55,012 bases of DNA, taken from the NCBI GenBank assembly GCA_021324915.1, contig JAJPIC010000003.1, forward strand, positions 1-55,012, given 5' to 3'. Under the pieces are notes generated by a model. That model did not search any database, was not told the DNA's origin, and worked only from the letters and a program-made list of their open reading frames with translations. Source of the DNA: Beijerinckiaceae bacterium (GTDB lineage Bacteria; Pseudomonadota; Alphaproteobacteria; Rhizobiales; Beijerinckiaceae). Positions within the stretch are counted from its first letter, which is position 1; each line of letters begins with the position of its first letter. Positions 25,204-34,490 of the stretch are shown here, piece by piece. Position numbers and translations under genes: made by a program.

Positions 25204-26085
25204 ATGAGCTTCGTCCTCGCCCATCTGTCGGACGCTCATATCGGCCCCCTGCCGCGGCCGCGCCGGCGCGAGCTGATCGGCAAAAGATTGACCGGCTATC
25301 TCAACTGGACGCGCGGGCGTTCCCGAGTCCATGACATGGACGTGCTCGCCGCGCTCGTGGCCGACATTCGCGCCAGAAGGCCGAACCATATCGCCATGAC
25401 CGGCGATATCCTCAATATCGGGCTCAAGGCCGAATATCCGCTTGCCCGGGCTTGGCTCGAAACCTTGGGCGCGCCGCACGATGTGAGCTTCGTTCCGGGC
25501 AATCACGACGCTTATGTGAAAGCGACGATGCCCGACCTTGCCGCAACCTTCGCGCCTTGGACCACGGGCGATTCGGGCGAGACCTATCCCTATCTGCGCG
25601 TGCGCGGCAATGTCGCGCTGATCGGCTTGTCGTCTGGCGTGCCGACGCCGGTTTTCCTCGCCTCTGGGCGCCTTGGGGCGCCCCAATGCGAATCCTGCGC
25701 CAGCCTGCTCAGCCAATGCGCGCGGGACGGACTTGTGCGCGTTGTCATGATTCATCATCCGCCCTATCGGGGCGGCGCGCGGCTCGGACGCGGGCTCGCC
25801 GACGCAGAACTCTTCGAAGCCGTGATCCGCAGGACCGGCGCCGAGCTCGTCATTCACGGCCACAACCACAGGCTTTCGGTGTCGCACCTCGAAGGGCCGT
25901 CACGCAAAGTTCCGGTCATTGGCGTTGCCTCGGCTTCCGCCTTGCGCGGCACGGCTGGACACCGCGCCGGCTACAATCTCTTCGAGATCGAGGGCTCGAC
26001 CAAATCACCGCGGATCAAAGCGCATATGCGCGGTCTTCTGCCCGGCGGCGAGACGATCGGCGCCCTGCGGCCGATTGCAATTTAG
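25204..26085 (+). CDS. Metallophosphoesterase (calcineurin-like)
   Basis: 293 residues with all five metal motifs: LAHLSDAHIG (DxH), MTGDILN (GD), VPGNHDAY (GNHD), RVVMIHHPPY and VIHGHNHRL (GHxH). The two-metal site hydrolyses phosphodiesters or monoesters. The closest relatives by pattern are cyclic-nucleotide phosphodiesterase-like proteins of the Icc/CpdA type, but the substrate is not certain. It lies 39 bases after mbfA and 24 bases before the glyoxalase II gene, all on one strand. Confidence 0.93.
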   Translation: MSFVLAHLSDAHIGPLPRPRRRELIGKRLTGYLNWTRGRSRVHDMDVLAALVADIRARRPNHIAMTGDILNIGLKAEYPLARAWLETLGAPHDVSFVPGNHDAYVKATMPDLAATFAPWTTGDSGETYPYLRVRGNVALIGLSSGVPTPVFLASGRLGAPQCESCASLLSQCARDGLVRVVMIHHPPYRGGARLGRGLADAELFEAVIRRTGAELVIHGHNHRLSVSHLEGPSRKVPVIGVASASALRGTAGHRAGYNLFEIEGSTKSPRIKAHMRGLLPGGETIGALRPIAI

Positions 26086-26109
26086 CTCGCTTGCCAAGCG
26101 GAGCCGCCG

Positions 26110-26868
26110 ATGAGTCTCGAAATTCGCCAGTTCCTCTGTCTCGAAGATAATCTCGGCGTTCTCGTTCAAGATCCCGAAAGCGGCGCGACGGCATCGATCG
26201 ATGCGCCGGATGCTGCGCCGATTCTTGCGGCGCTCGCGATGCAAGGTTGGGCGCTCACCGATATTCTTCTCACCCATCATCACGCCGACCACATCCAAGG
26301 CCTCGGCGGGCTCAAGTCGGCCTTTCCGCAAGCCCGTGTCATCGGGCCCGCTGACATCGGCGGCATCGATCGCGCGGTCGACGATGGCGACGAGGTCTGC
26401 GTTGGGACGCGGTCGGCCAAGGCGATCGCCGTGCCCGGCCACACGCTCGATCACCTCGCCTATTGGTTCGAGAGGGACAAACTGCTCTTTGCCGGGGACG
26501 CGCTCTTCGCCATGGGCTGCGGGCGCGCTTTCGAAGCCCCGCCGGCTGTCCTTTACCGATCTCTGATGAGGCTCGCGTCTCTGCCCGACGACACGCTCAT
26601 CTGTTGCGGGCATGAATACACGCTCGCCAATGCGCGTTTCGCGCTGAGAGTCGATCCCGACAACGAAGCTTTGCAGCGACGGGCGCAGGACGTTGCGGCG
26701 GCAAGAGCTGAGGGCCGCCTCACGCTTCCGACGCGAATGGGCCTCGAGCGGGCGACCAATCCTTTTCTGCGCGTCCATGAGCGCGCCATTCAGGAGCGCC
26801 TCGGACTCGCGGGGGCCGATCCGGCCGAGGTCTTTACGGCCCTGCGGGAACTCAAAAACAGATCATAG
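26110..26868 (+). CDS. gloB: Hydroxyacylglutathione hydrolase (glyoxalase II)
   Basis: 252 residues, normal for the family. The metallo-beta-lactamase motif THHHADHIQG is at about 55-64. Further metal ligands lie in AVPGHTLDHLAYW, LFAGDALFAMGCGR and CCGHEYTLANARFAL, and the C-terminal helices bind glutathione (FLRVHE). It hydrolyses S-lactoylglutathione to lactate and glutathione in methylglyoxal detoxification. GGAG six bases before the ATG supports the start. It is the third gene of the mbfA-phosphoesterase-gloB run. Confidence 0.95.
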   Translation: MSLEIRQFLCLEDNLGVLVQDPESGATASIDAPDAAPILAALAMQGWALTDILLTHHHADHIQGLGGLKSAFPQARVIGPADIGGIDRAVDDGDEVCVGTRSAKAIAVPGHTLDHLAYWFERDKLLFAGDALFAMGCGRAFEAPPAVLYRSLMRLASLPDDTLICCGHEYTLANARFALRVDPDNEALQRRAQDVAAARAEGRLTLPTRMGLERATNPFLRVHERAIQERLGLAGADPAEVFTALRELKNRS

Positions 26869-26981
26869 ATCACGATGCTCTAGCCGCCTGGCGCACGTGC
26901 GATGGTTAAACAGGTTCTTAACGCCGCCCTGTTAGCCATTTCGTTGTGGTCGCCCGAAGACCCGCGAGCCGAAGGCCAGTT

Positions 26982-28694
26982 ATGGCGCATGCCGAAAAAG
27001 CGAATCTCGCCCCGCCCGATCCGCGGATGATCCTCAGTTCGATCGGCGAAGCGGTCTATGATTGGGACATTCTCACCGATCGCCTGATCTTCGGGCCGAA
27101 TACTGCCGAGATCCCGGATCTCGCCGAATTCGCCGCCATCAACTCCGGGCGCGCCTATGCCGAATATCTGGCCCCCGACAGTCCCGGGTCGCGCTTCGAA
27201 GCCGTGATGTCCTCCGGCGAGCCCGACATGGGCCGCGGCGTCGCTTACAAGGTCATCTACGGTCTCCTCAGCAAGGCGATCGATCGGGCCGGACGGCAAA
27301 AGGTCATCTGGATCGAGGACACCGGGCGATGGTTTGCTGGCCCCGACGGGCGCCCGGCCCGCGCCCATGGCCTCGTGCGCATTGTCACGGACCGCTACGA
27401 GGCCGAACGTCAGCTCGCCAGACGGTCGCGCTATGATGCGCTCACCGGAGCGCTCAATCGCCTCAATTTCATCGAACATCTTGCGGTCCTGCTGCCCGAA
27501 TGCCTGCGCAAGGGCGGCAGCCACGCGATCCTGCTTGCCGGCATCGACAATCTTGCCGTGCTCAACGAGACCTACGGATATGACGTCGGCGACGACGTGA
27601 TCGCCGCCGCCGCCGACAGATTGCGCAGCGAAATGCGCACGAGCGACCTGATCGCGCGCTATGCCGGCAATAAGTTCGCGCTTCTCCTCGAGGGCTGCAA
27701 TGCCGAGCAGATGCAGGTCGCGGCGGCACGTTTCATTGCGGCGGCGGAAGCCATGCCCCTCGTCACAAAGACAGGGCAAATCGCCGTCTCAATGCGTTTC
27801 GGCGGCGTGATCGTGCCCCTTCAGGGGCGCAATCCGCAAGCCGCGCTCTACCATGCGGAAGAGGCGCTGGCCGCGACGCGCCGTTTGAGCGGCGCGCGTT
27901 TCGTTGCCTATACGCCGAGCCTCGTACGCCAAGACAAGCGGCAGAACATTCTGCACATTTCCGACGAGATCGTCGACGCGCTCAACGGCGCACGTGTGAG
28001 CCTTGCCTTGCAGCCGGTCGTCTCGGCGAAAAGCGGCGAGCCCATTTTCTACGAAGCGCTCGCGCGCATCACCGGCAAGGATGGCAACCCGATCCTGCCC
28101 GCCAATATTTTCCCGGTTGCCGAAAAGACCGGGCTCGTGCGCCTCATCGATCACCGCGTGCTCGAATTGGTCGCCGCGGAGCTCGCCGGGGACCCGACGC
28201 GCCGGATCGCGATCAACGCATCGGGAAATACGTTTCTCGATCTCCATTGGCCGGACAAGCTCAACGCACTCTTCAACCTTCACGGCAATTTGGCAGGGCG
28301 CCTCATTGTCGAGATGACCGAGACCAGCGCGATTTCAGACCTCGAAGCAACGGCGCGCGCGATCGCCGCCATGCAGGCCTGCGGCGTGAAAGTAGCGATG
28401 GACGATTTCGGTTCCGGCCACACGTCCTTCCGCAATTTGCGCGATCTGCATGTCGATTTATTGAAGATCGACGGCGCCTTCATCCAGAACCTGGCGCGGT
28501 CGAAGGACGACCGGTTTTTTGTCCGCACGTTGATCGATCTCGCCCGCCACCTGCAAATTCCGATTGTCGCCGAATGGGTGGAGAACGCGGAATCGGCAGC
28601 AATTCTCGCCGATTGGGGCGTCGATTATCTGCAAGGCTATTATTTCGGCGAGCCGCAAGTGGCGAAGGCGCCACGCGCCTGCGCTGTGGCTTAA
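26982..28694 (+). CDS. EAL-domain cyclic-di-GMP phosphodiesterase with degenerate GGDEF
   Basis: 570 residues. The N-terminal 150 residues have a PAS-like look (SIGEAVYDWDILTDRLIFGP). The GGDEF domain at about 150-310 has YAGNKFALLLEG in place of GGDEF, so it is probably not a cyclase. The EAL domain at 325-560 keeps its signature as FYEALARI, followed by INASGNTFLDL, EMTETSAI and VAMDDFGSGHTSF with the metal-binding Asp pair and LLKIDGAFI. It should degrade cyclic-di-GMP, with the dead GGDEF acting as a GTP sensor; that is inference from the family. The ATG at 26982 has GAAGG upstream; the GTG at 26946 lacks one. It converges with phaR. Confidence 0.93.
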   Translation: MAHAEKANLAPPDPRMILSSIGEAVYDWDILTDRLIFGPNTAEIPDLAEFAAINSGRAYAEYLAPDSPGSRFEAVMSSGEPDMGRGVAYKVIYGLLSKAIDRAGRQKVIWIEDTGRWFAGPDGRPARAHGLVRIVTDRYEAERQLARRSRYDALTGALNRLNFIEHLAVLLPECLRKGGSHAILLAGIDNLAVLNETYGYDVGDDVIAAAADRLRSEMRTSDLIARYAGNKFALLLEGCNAEQMQVAAARFIAAAEAMPLVTKTGQIAVSMRFGGVIVPLQGRNPQAALYHAEEALAATRRLSGARFVAYTPSLVRQDKRQNILHISDEIVDALNGARVSLALQPVVSAKSGEPIFYEALARITGKDGNPILPANIFPVAEKTGLVRLIDHRVLELVAAELAGDPTRRIAINASGNTFLDLHWPDKLNALFNLHGNLAGRLIVEMTETSAISDLEATARAIAAMQACGVKVAMDDFGSGHTSFRNLRDLHVDLLKIDGAFIQNLARSKDDRFFVRTLIDLARHLQIPIVAEWVENAESAAILADWGVDYLQGYYFGEPQVAKAPRACAVA

Positions 28695-28713
28695 AAAACT
28701 TATTGTTTCAAAT

Positions 28714-29307
28714 TCACTCTTTCGGCGTCAGCCCTTCCAGCCTCTTCTGCAATTCATCGAGCTGGCGCTTCATCTCGTCGATGTCCGACTTCGCTCCGTT
28801 CTCGCTTTGAGCCTCCGGCGGCTTTTCCGTATTGGTCAGCGCGCTGCCGAAGGGGGAGAACATCGAGAGCGCCTGGCTGAAGATCGCCATGTTCTTGCGC
28901 GCCTGTTCTTCCAACGTGCCGAACATCTGGCGGGTCGAGCCGGCGCCAAACGCACTGGCGAATTGCTCGCGGAATTTCTGCTGATCGTTCGTGAGCTTGT
29001 CGATCGTGAACTCGAGATAGCTCGGCACCAGCATCTGCATGCTGTCGCCATAGAAGCGAATGAGCTGACGCAGGAACGTAATCGGCAACAGCGCCTGACC
29101 GTTCTTGCCCTCCTGTTCGAATATGATCTGGGTGAGCACCGAGCGGGTGATTTCTTCGCCGGTTTTGGCGTCATAAACGACGAAATCTTCGCCCTTTTTG
29201 ACCATTTCGGCGAGATCTTCCAGTGTCACATAGGCGCTCGTTCCCGTATTGTAGAGACGCCGGTTGGCGTATTTTTTGATGGTGATCGGTTGCTTATCGC
29301 TGGTCAT
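28714..29307 (-). CDS. phaR: Polyhydroxyalkanoate synthesis repressor PhaR
   Basis: 197 residues. The N-terminal DNA/PHB-binding domain is unmistakable: PITIKKYANRRLYNTGTSAY then VTLEDLAEMVKKGEDFVVYD. The PHB-accumulation regulatory domain (GQALLPITFLRQLIRFYGDS) comes next, and the C-terminal coiled coil ends IDEMKRQLDELQKRLEGLTP. PhaR binds PHB granules and represses phasin genes and its own gene. The longest frame runs to 29601, but its upstream part overlaps the phaA start, so the ATG at 29307 is used. It is divergent from phaA-phaB. Confidence 0.96.
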   Translation of the reverse strand: MTSDKQPITIKKYANRRLYNTGTSAYVTLEDLAEMVKKGEDFVVYDAKTGEEITRSVLTQIIFEQEGKNGQALLPITFLRQLIRFYGDSMQMLVPSYLEFTIDKLTNDQQKFREQFASAFGAGSTRQMFGTLEEQARKNMAIFSQALSMFSPFGSALTNTEKPPEAQSENGAKSDIDEMKRQLDELQKRLEGLTPKE

Positions 29308-29527
29308 GGTCCATCGACACCCTTCTTCGGAGGTCGGCGGCCTGCGGCACCGTGACCTCCGCCAAGACCATAAGCGTTTTATCGCCCAGCGAAAACCGAA
29401 ATTCTGCCAGGTTCGCCACGCGCCTTCGCACTGCTTGACCGCGCCTAGCCGGGATGCTTGAGAATGACTTATGTCAATGTAGCGACCGGAACCCGTCCTT
29501 AAGCATGCCGGAAATGGAGGACTTTGA

Positions 29528-30703
<1,176 letters not shown>

Positions 30704-30728
30704 AAACTCGGGCTTTTTGAACTTTGGC

Positions 30729-30843
30729 CTAGAGCGGGATGGGAAAAAGTGGACACCGGGTTCTCGCGCAATCCCGCTCCAAATTTTTAGAATCGATCAC
30801 GCCCACGCTTTGGATCGTTTCGATCCGAAAGCGTCGTGATCCG
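30729..30843. repeat. Rhizobiales intergenic repeat, family B copy 2 (between phaA and phaB)
   Basis: About 115 bases starting ctagagcgggatgggaaaaa, with the core ccgggttctcgcgcaatccc. A tail with tagaatcgatcacg and gatcgtttcgatccgaaagc follows. It shares ends and core with the copy at 22484-22614. Internal dyads (gcgggat/atcccgc; cggatc-type ends) would fold in RNA, so it may affect the phaA-phaB message. Confidence 0.85.
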
Positions 30844-30887
30844 GACGCAAGAAAATCGGTCGCTCTTGTAGCGAAGGGCAGGAAATC

Positions 30888-31613
30888 ATGAGTCGCGTCG
30901 CGGTGGTGAGTGGCGGCACGCGCGGTATAGGCGCGGCGATCAGCAAGGCTTTGGCGGCCTCGGGCTATCGAGTGGCGGCAATCTATTGCGGCAATGACGA
31001 AGCCGCCGCCAAGTTCAAAGCGGAGACGAAGGTCCCCGTCTACAAGTGGGACGTGTCGAGCTACGAGGCCTGCGCGGCGGGGCTTGCCAAGGTCGGCGCC
31101 GACCTCGGGCCAGTCGAGATCCTCGTCAATAATGCCGGCATCACGCGCGATTCCATGCTCCACAAGATGAAGCCGGAGCAATGGTACGCGGTCATCAACA
31201 CCAATCTCAATTCGCTCTTCAACATGACGCGGCCGGTGATCGAAGGCATGCGCGAGCGCGGCTTCGGGCGGATCGTCAATATTTCATCGATCAACGGCCA
31301 AAGAGGCCAGATGGGACAAACCAACTACGCCGCAGCAAAGGCCGGCGACATCGGCTTTACCAAATCGCTCGCACAGGAAAACGCCGCCAAGGGCATCACG
31401 GTGAACGCCATCTGCCCAGGCTATATCGCGACCGAAATGGTCATGGCCGTGCCGAAAGACATTCTGGAGAAATCGATTCTGCCGCAGATTCCGGTCCGTC
31501 GGCTGGGCGAGCCGGAGGAGATCGCGCGCTGCGTCTGCTTCCTCGTCTCCGACGAGGCAGGTTTCATCACCGGCGCGACGCTCTCGGTGAACGGCGGTCA
31601 GTATATGATCTAG
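30888..31613 (+). CDS. phaB: Acetoacetyl-CoA reductase
   Basis: 241 residues, the usual size. The NADPH motif VVSGGTRGIGAAISKALAAS is at 5-24 and NNAG near 82. The catalytic Ser-Tyr-Lys are in ISSINGQRGQMGQTNYAAAK, and the PG motif in NAICPGYIATEMV. It reduces acetoacetyl-CoA to (R)-3-hydroxybutyryl-CoA for PHB synthase. The synthase gene itself (phaC) is not in the window. Start at ATG 30888, after GGCAGGAA. Confidence 0.97.
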   Translation: MSRVAVVSGGTRGIGAAISKALAASGYRVAAIYCGNDEAAAKFKAETKVPVYKWDVSSYEACAAGLAKVGADLGPVEILVNNAGITRDSMLHKMKPEQWYAVINTNLNSLFNMTRPVIEGMRERGFGRIVNISSINGQRGQMGQTNYAAAKAGDIGFTKSLAQENAAKGITVNAICPGYIATEMVMAVPKDILEKSILPQIPVRRLGEPEEIARCVCFLVSDEAGFITGATLSVNGGQYMI

Positions 31614-31680
31614 GGGAATTGGCTGAACGCCCTCTTCCCTCCCCGGCGGACCCGTTCCCTCGCAGACTTATTACGCCGAC

Positions 31681-31869
31681 TTATTCCTGTGCCGATTTGG
31701 GCTTCAGCACCTGGCGGCCGCGGTACATGCCGGTCTTGAGGTCGACGTGATGCGGCCGGCGCAATTCGCCCGAATCCTTGTCCTCGACATAGGTCGGCGC
31801 CTTGAGCGCGTCCGCCGAGCGGCGGAATCCGCGCTTCATCGGTGAGGTTTTTCGCTTCGGGACGGCCAT
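31681..31869 (-). CDS. rpmF: 50S ribosomal protein L32
   Basis: 62 residues, typical of alphaproteobacterial L32. It starts [20 protein letters not shown], and the C-terminal half carries [15 protein letters not shown]. The zinc-binding cysteines of some L32 proteins are absent, as usual in this group. It is part of the large ribosomal subunit. It lies downstream of mtgA on the same strand, the common Rhizobiales arrangement. Confidence 0.97.
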   Translation of the reverse strand: MAVPKRKTSPMKRGFRRSADALKAPTYVEDKDSGELRRPHHVDLKTGMYRGRQVLKPKSAQE

Positions 31870-32045
31870 GTGAGCTCCAATATCCGCTTAAATTCAGGTT
31901 GCTCCGCAGATACACGGGAGCGGCGGGTTTGGCTACCCCGAAATATGCCGCTGGAGGCGGCCGCCTCTGCCCCGTTCGATGGTTGCGCTTTGTTCCCTCA
32001 GGTTCGGCTGCGCCGCTGCCGCGCGAACGTAAGATCAAGCTGGCG

Positions 32046-32741
32046 TCAACGCACGCAACTCGAGAACCCGGGCCAGATGCCGACCCGTTTTTCGACGACC
32101 CGGGCGTGAATCGTCACGCGCCAATTCGGATGCAGCACACTGCGCGTATAAGGATCGGGCAGAACGGCTGCGAGCAGTGCCGCCTCGTGCAGGCTCAAGT
32201 TTTGCGCGCTCTTGTGAAAGTAGGCCTCGGCCGCCGCCTCGGCCCCGAAGATCCCGTCGCCCCATTCGGCAATATTCAAATAGACTTCGAGAATGCGCCG
32301 TTTCGGCCAGAGCTGATCGAGCACGAGCGCCAGCGGAATCTCGAATGCCTTGCGCACATAGGAGCGCCCGGGCCAGAGAAAGAGGTTCTTCACCACCTGC
32401 ATAGTGATGGTCGAGGCGCCGCGGGCCGGGCCTGCAATTCCGCCCTGGTCGAGAACCTCGCGCATCGCACCCCAATCGACGCCATGATGGCGGCAGAAAT
32501 GCGCATCTTCCGACATCAACACGGCGGCACGCAGATTGGGCGAAAACTTATCGAGCGGTTCGTAATCACGCACCACTTTCTCGCCCGTCAGCGAGCGGAT
32601 GAGCATCAGCGTCGAGACCGGCGTGACGAAGCGATAGGCGATCATGAGGCCCAAAACGAGGAGCAAAAAGGCGAGCACGAGCCGCAGGCCCCATCGCACG
32701 ACCGCGCCTAGGGCGCCGAAAACGCCGGAGTTTCGAGACAT
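32046..32741 (-). CDS. mtgA: Monofunctional biosynthetic peptidoglycan transglycosylase MtgA
   Basis: 231 residues. One N-terminal membrane anchor at about 15-40 (LVLAFLLLVLGLMIAYRFV) precedes the GT51 glycosyltransferase domain. Catalytic motifs are SEDAHFCRHHGVDWGAM with the first Glu, GASTITMQVVKNLFLWPGRS, and RKAFEIPLALVLDQLWPKRR followed by ILEVYLNIAEWGDG. It polymerises lipid II into glycan strands at the periplasmic face. The frame extends further upstream to 33056, but that part overlaps the divergent prenyl synthase gene. The ATG at 32741 matches the family start. Confidence 0.95.
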   Translation of the reverse strand: MSRNSGVFGALGAVVRWGLRLVLAFLLLVLGLMIAYRFVTPVSTLMLIRSLTGEKVVRDYEPLDKFSPNLRAAVLMSEDAHFCRHHGVDWGAMREVLDQGGIAGPARGASTITMQVVKNLFLWPGRSYVRKAFEIPLALVLDQLWPKRRILEVYLNIAEWGDGIFGAEAAAEAYFHKSAQNLSLHEAALLAAVLPDPYTRSVLHPNWRVTIHARVVEKRVGIWPGFSSCVR

Positions 32742-32818
32742 TCGCGAGCCTTGACCGATCTTTTCCGATCGGGCAAGCGCTAGGGCTGGATGCGAAGCCG
32801 GCGCAAGACGGGGTAGGA

Positions 32819-33736
32819 ATGGCGCTCTCGGAGGATTTTGGCTTGCGGCTGAATGCAGTCGCGGAGGCGACCGAGCTGATGCTCGACCGCCTTCTCTCGA
32901 CCGCGCCGCTGCCGGGCGAGACTTTGCGGCCGGCGCGATTCGTCGCAGCCCTGCGCTATGCGACACTCGGCGGCGGCAAAAGGCTGCGGCCCTTTTTGAT
33001 GGTGGAGACGGCGCGGCTTTTCGGCGTCGAGGGCGATGGCGTTCTGCGCGCGGCATCGGCGCTCGAAATGATCCATTGCTATTCGCTGGTCCACGACGAT
33101 CTTCCGGCGCTCGACAATGACGATCTGCGGCGCGGGCGCCCCACCACCCATCGCGCCTATGACGAGGCGACCGCCATTCTCGTCGGCGACGGCCTGCTCA
33201 CTTATGCGTTCGACGTAACCGCCGATCCGGCAACCGACCCCGATCCTGCCGTGCGCGCGGCCCTCGTGCTGGCGCTCGCCCGCGCCGCGGGTCTCGGCAA
33301 CATGGTCGGCGGCCAGGTCCTCGATCTCGAGGCTGAAGCCGCCGCCGAGCCGCATACGGCCGAGGCCGTCATCACGCTCCAATCGATGAAAACAGGCGCG
33401 CTCCTGCGCTACGCGGTGGAGGCCGGCACCCTGTTCGCGCGGGCCGACGCTTCGGCGAAAGCCGCGCTCGCCCGTTACGGGCAGGCGATCGGCGCCGCCT
33501 TTCAAGTCGCCGACGATATTCTCGATGTCGAGGCGGACGAAGTCGCGCTCGGCAAGCGCGCCGGCAAGGATGCCGGGCGCAACAAGGCGACGCTCGTTGC
33601 CGCTCTCGGTCTCGAAGCGGCGCGGGCGCGACGCGACCGGCTGGCGCAGGAGGCAATCGCCGCACTCGAGGCCTTCGGAGAAAAGGCCGGAATTTTGCGA
33701 GAGGCGGCCCGGTTCGCCGTCGCGCGGAAGAGCTGA
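32819..33736 (+). CDS. ispA: Polyprenyl synthetase, farnesyl/geranylgeranyl diphosphate synthase type
   Basis: 305 residues. The first Asp-rich motif is VHDDLPALDNDDLRRGRPT, with the DDxxxxD spacing usual for bacterial farnesyl synthases, and the second is QVADDILDVEAD. GGGKRLRPFLMVE binds the diphosphate. It makes C15 (or longer) prenyl diphosphate for undecaprenyl phosphate, quinones, hopanoids or carotenoids. It neighbours mtgA, which uses lipid II. The DUF1345 gene follows eight bases after its stop. Chain length cannot be told from sequence alone, so the symbol is tentative. Confidence 0.9.
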   Translation: MALSEDFGLRLNAVAEATELMLDRLLSTAPLPGETLRPARFVAALRYATLGGGKRLRPFLMVETARLFGVEGDGVLRAASALEMIHCYSLVHDDLPALDNDDLRRGRPTTHRAYDEATAILVGDGLLTYAFDVTADPATDPDPAVRAALVLALARAAGLGNMVGGQVLDLEAEAAAEPHTAEAVITLQSMKTGALLRYAVEAGTLFARADASAKAALARYGQAIGAAFQVADDILDVEADEVALGKRAGKDAGRNKATLVAALGLEAARARRDRLAQEAIAALEAFGEKAGILREAARFAVARKS

Positions 33737-33744
33737 GCGCCGAC

Positions 33745-34434
33745 ATGACCTTCGCTTCCACGCTTCTGGCCCCCGTCCGCGTGATCTCGGCGCGGCCGCG
33801 GCTTTTCTTCAGCCTTCTTTGCGGGATTGCGACCGTTTTCCTTCTCAGCGGACATTTCAAACTGGCTGCGCGGCTGTTGATCGGCTGGAACGTGGGCGCG
33901 CTGCTCTATTTCATCCTGGCCGGATTGATGATCGCGACCGCCACAAGCGACACGATCAAGCAGAAAGCCGCAGATCAGGACGAAGGCAGTTTCACCATCC
34001 TGATCCTTTCGACGCTCGCCGCGGCAGCCGCGTTCGGCGCGATTGTCGCGGAACTCGCGACGGTGAAGGATTTGAGCGGCCTCGCCAAGGGGCTGCATAT
34101 CGCCCTCTCCGGGACGACGATCATCAGCGCCTGGGTTTTCATCCATTTGATGTTCACGCTGCATTATGCGCATGAATATTTTCTGGAGCGCGCGGCAAAG
34201 GGCTTGAGGCCCGCCAAAGGGGCGGGCGGTCTCATTTTCCCCGATCGCCTCGAGCCCAATTATTTCGACTTTCTCTATTTCTCCTTCGTCATCGGCGTCG
34301 CTTGCCAGACGGCGGACGTCGAGGTCTCCTCGCGCGACATGCGGCTCATCGTCGTCGTCCATGGCGTGCTCGCCTTTTTCTTCAACAGCGCGGTTCTCGC
34401 GCTCACGATCAATATCGCGGCGGGACTGATTTAA
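33745..34434 (+). CDS. DUF1345 integral membrane protein
   Basis: 229 residues with about five transmembrane helices (FFSLLCGIATVFLLSGHF; VGALLYFILAGLMIATATS; FTILILSTLAAAAAFGAIVA; the stretch before WVFIHLMFTLHYAHEYF; LIVVVHGVLAFFFNSAVLAL). The pattern WVFIHLMFTLHYAHEYF and PNYFDFLYFSFVIGVACQTA is typical of DUF1345. Function is unknown for the family. It starts eight bases after the prenyl synthase and is likely co-transcribed. A family C repeat begins right after its stop. Confidence 0.9.
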   Translation: MTFASTLLAPVRVISARPRLFFSLLCGIATVFLLSGHFKLAARLLIGWNVGALLYFILAGLMIATATSDTIKQKAADQDEGSFTILILSTLAAAAAFGAIVAELATVKDLSGLAKGLHIALSGTTIISAWVFIHLMFTLHYAHEYFLERAAKGLRPAKGAGGLIFPDRLEPNYFDFLYFSFVIGVACQTADVEVSSRDMRLIVVVHGVLAFFFNSAVLALTINIAAGLI

Positions 34435-34435
34435 A

Positions 34436-34481
34436 GCATCGGACCCAAAAGTAGGCGCCGGTTTTGGGACAAGTCCGATGC
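34436..34481. repeat. Rhizobiales intergenic palindromic repeat, family C
   Basis: 46 bases with inverted ends GCATCGGAC/GTCCGATGC and the core ccaaaagtaggcgccggttt. It resembles families A and B in the core but has different arms. It sits between the DUF1345 gene and the 3' end of the histidine kinase gene, two convergent genes, and might serve as a bidirectional terminator-like hairpin. Confidence 0.85.
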
Positions 34482-34490
34482 ACCACAAAT

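Noticed and set aside
24163-25887. 574-codon frame opposite mbfA and the phosphoesterase gene
   Set aside because: It spans two real genes of other families and is a codon-bias shadow.
32046-33056. Longer N-terminus for mtgA
   Set aside because: The added 105 residues are Arg/Pro-rich and overlap the divergent prenyl synthase gene; the family start is at 32741.
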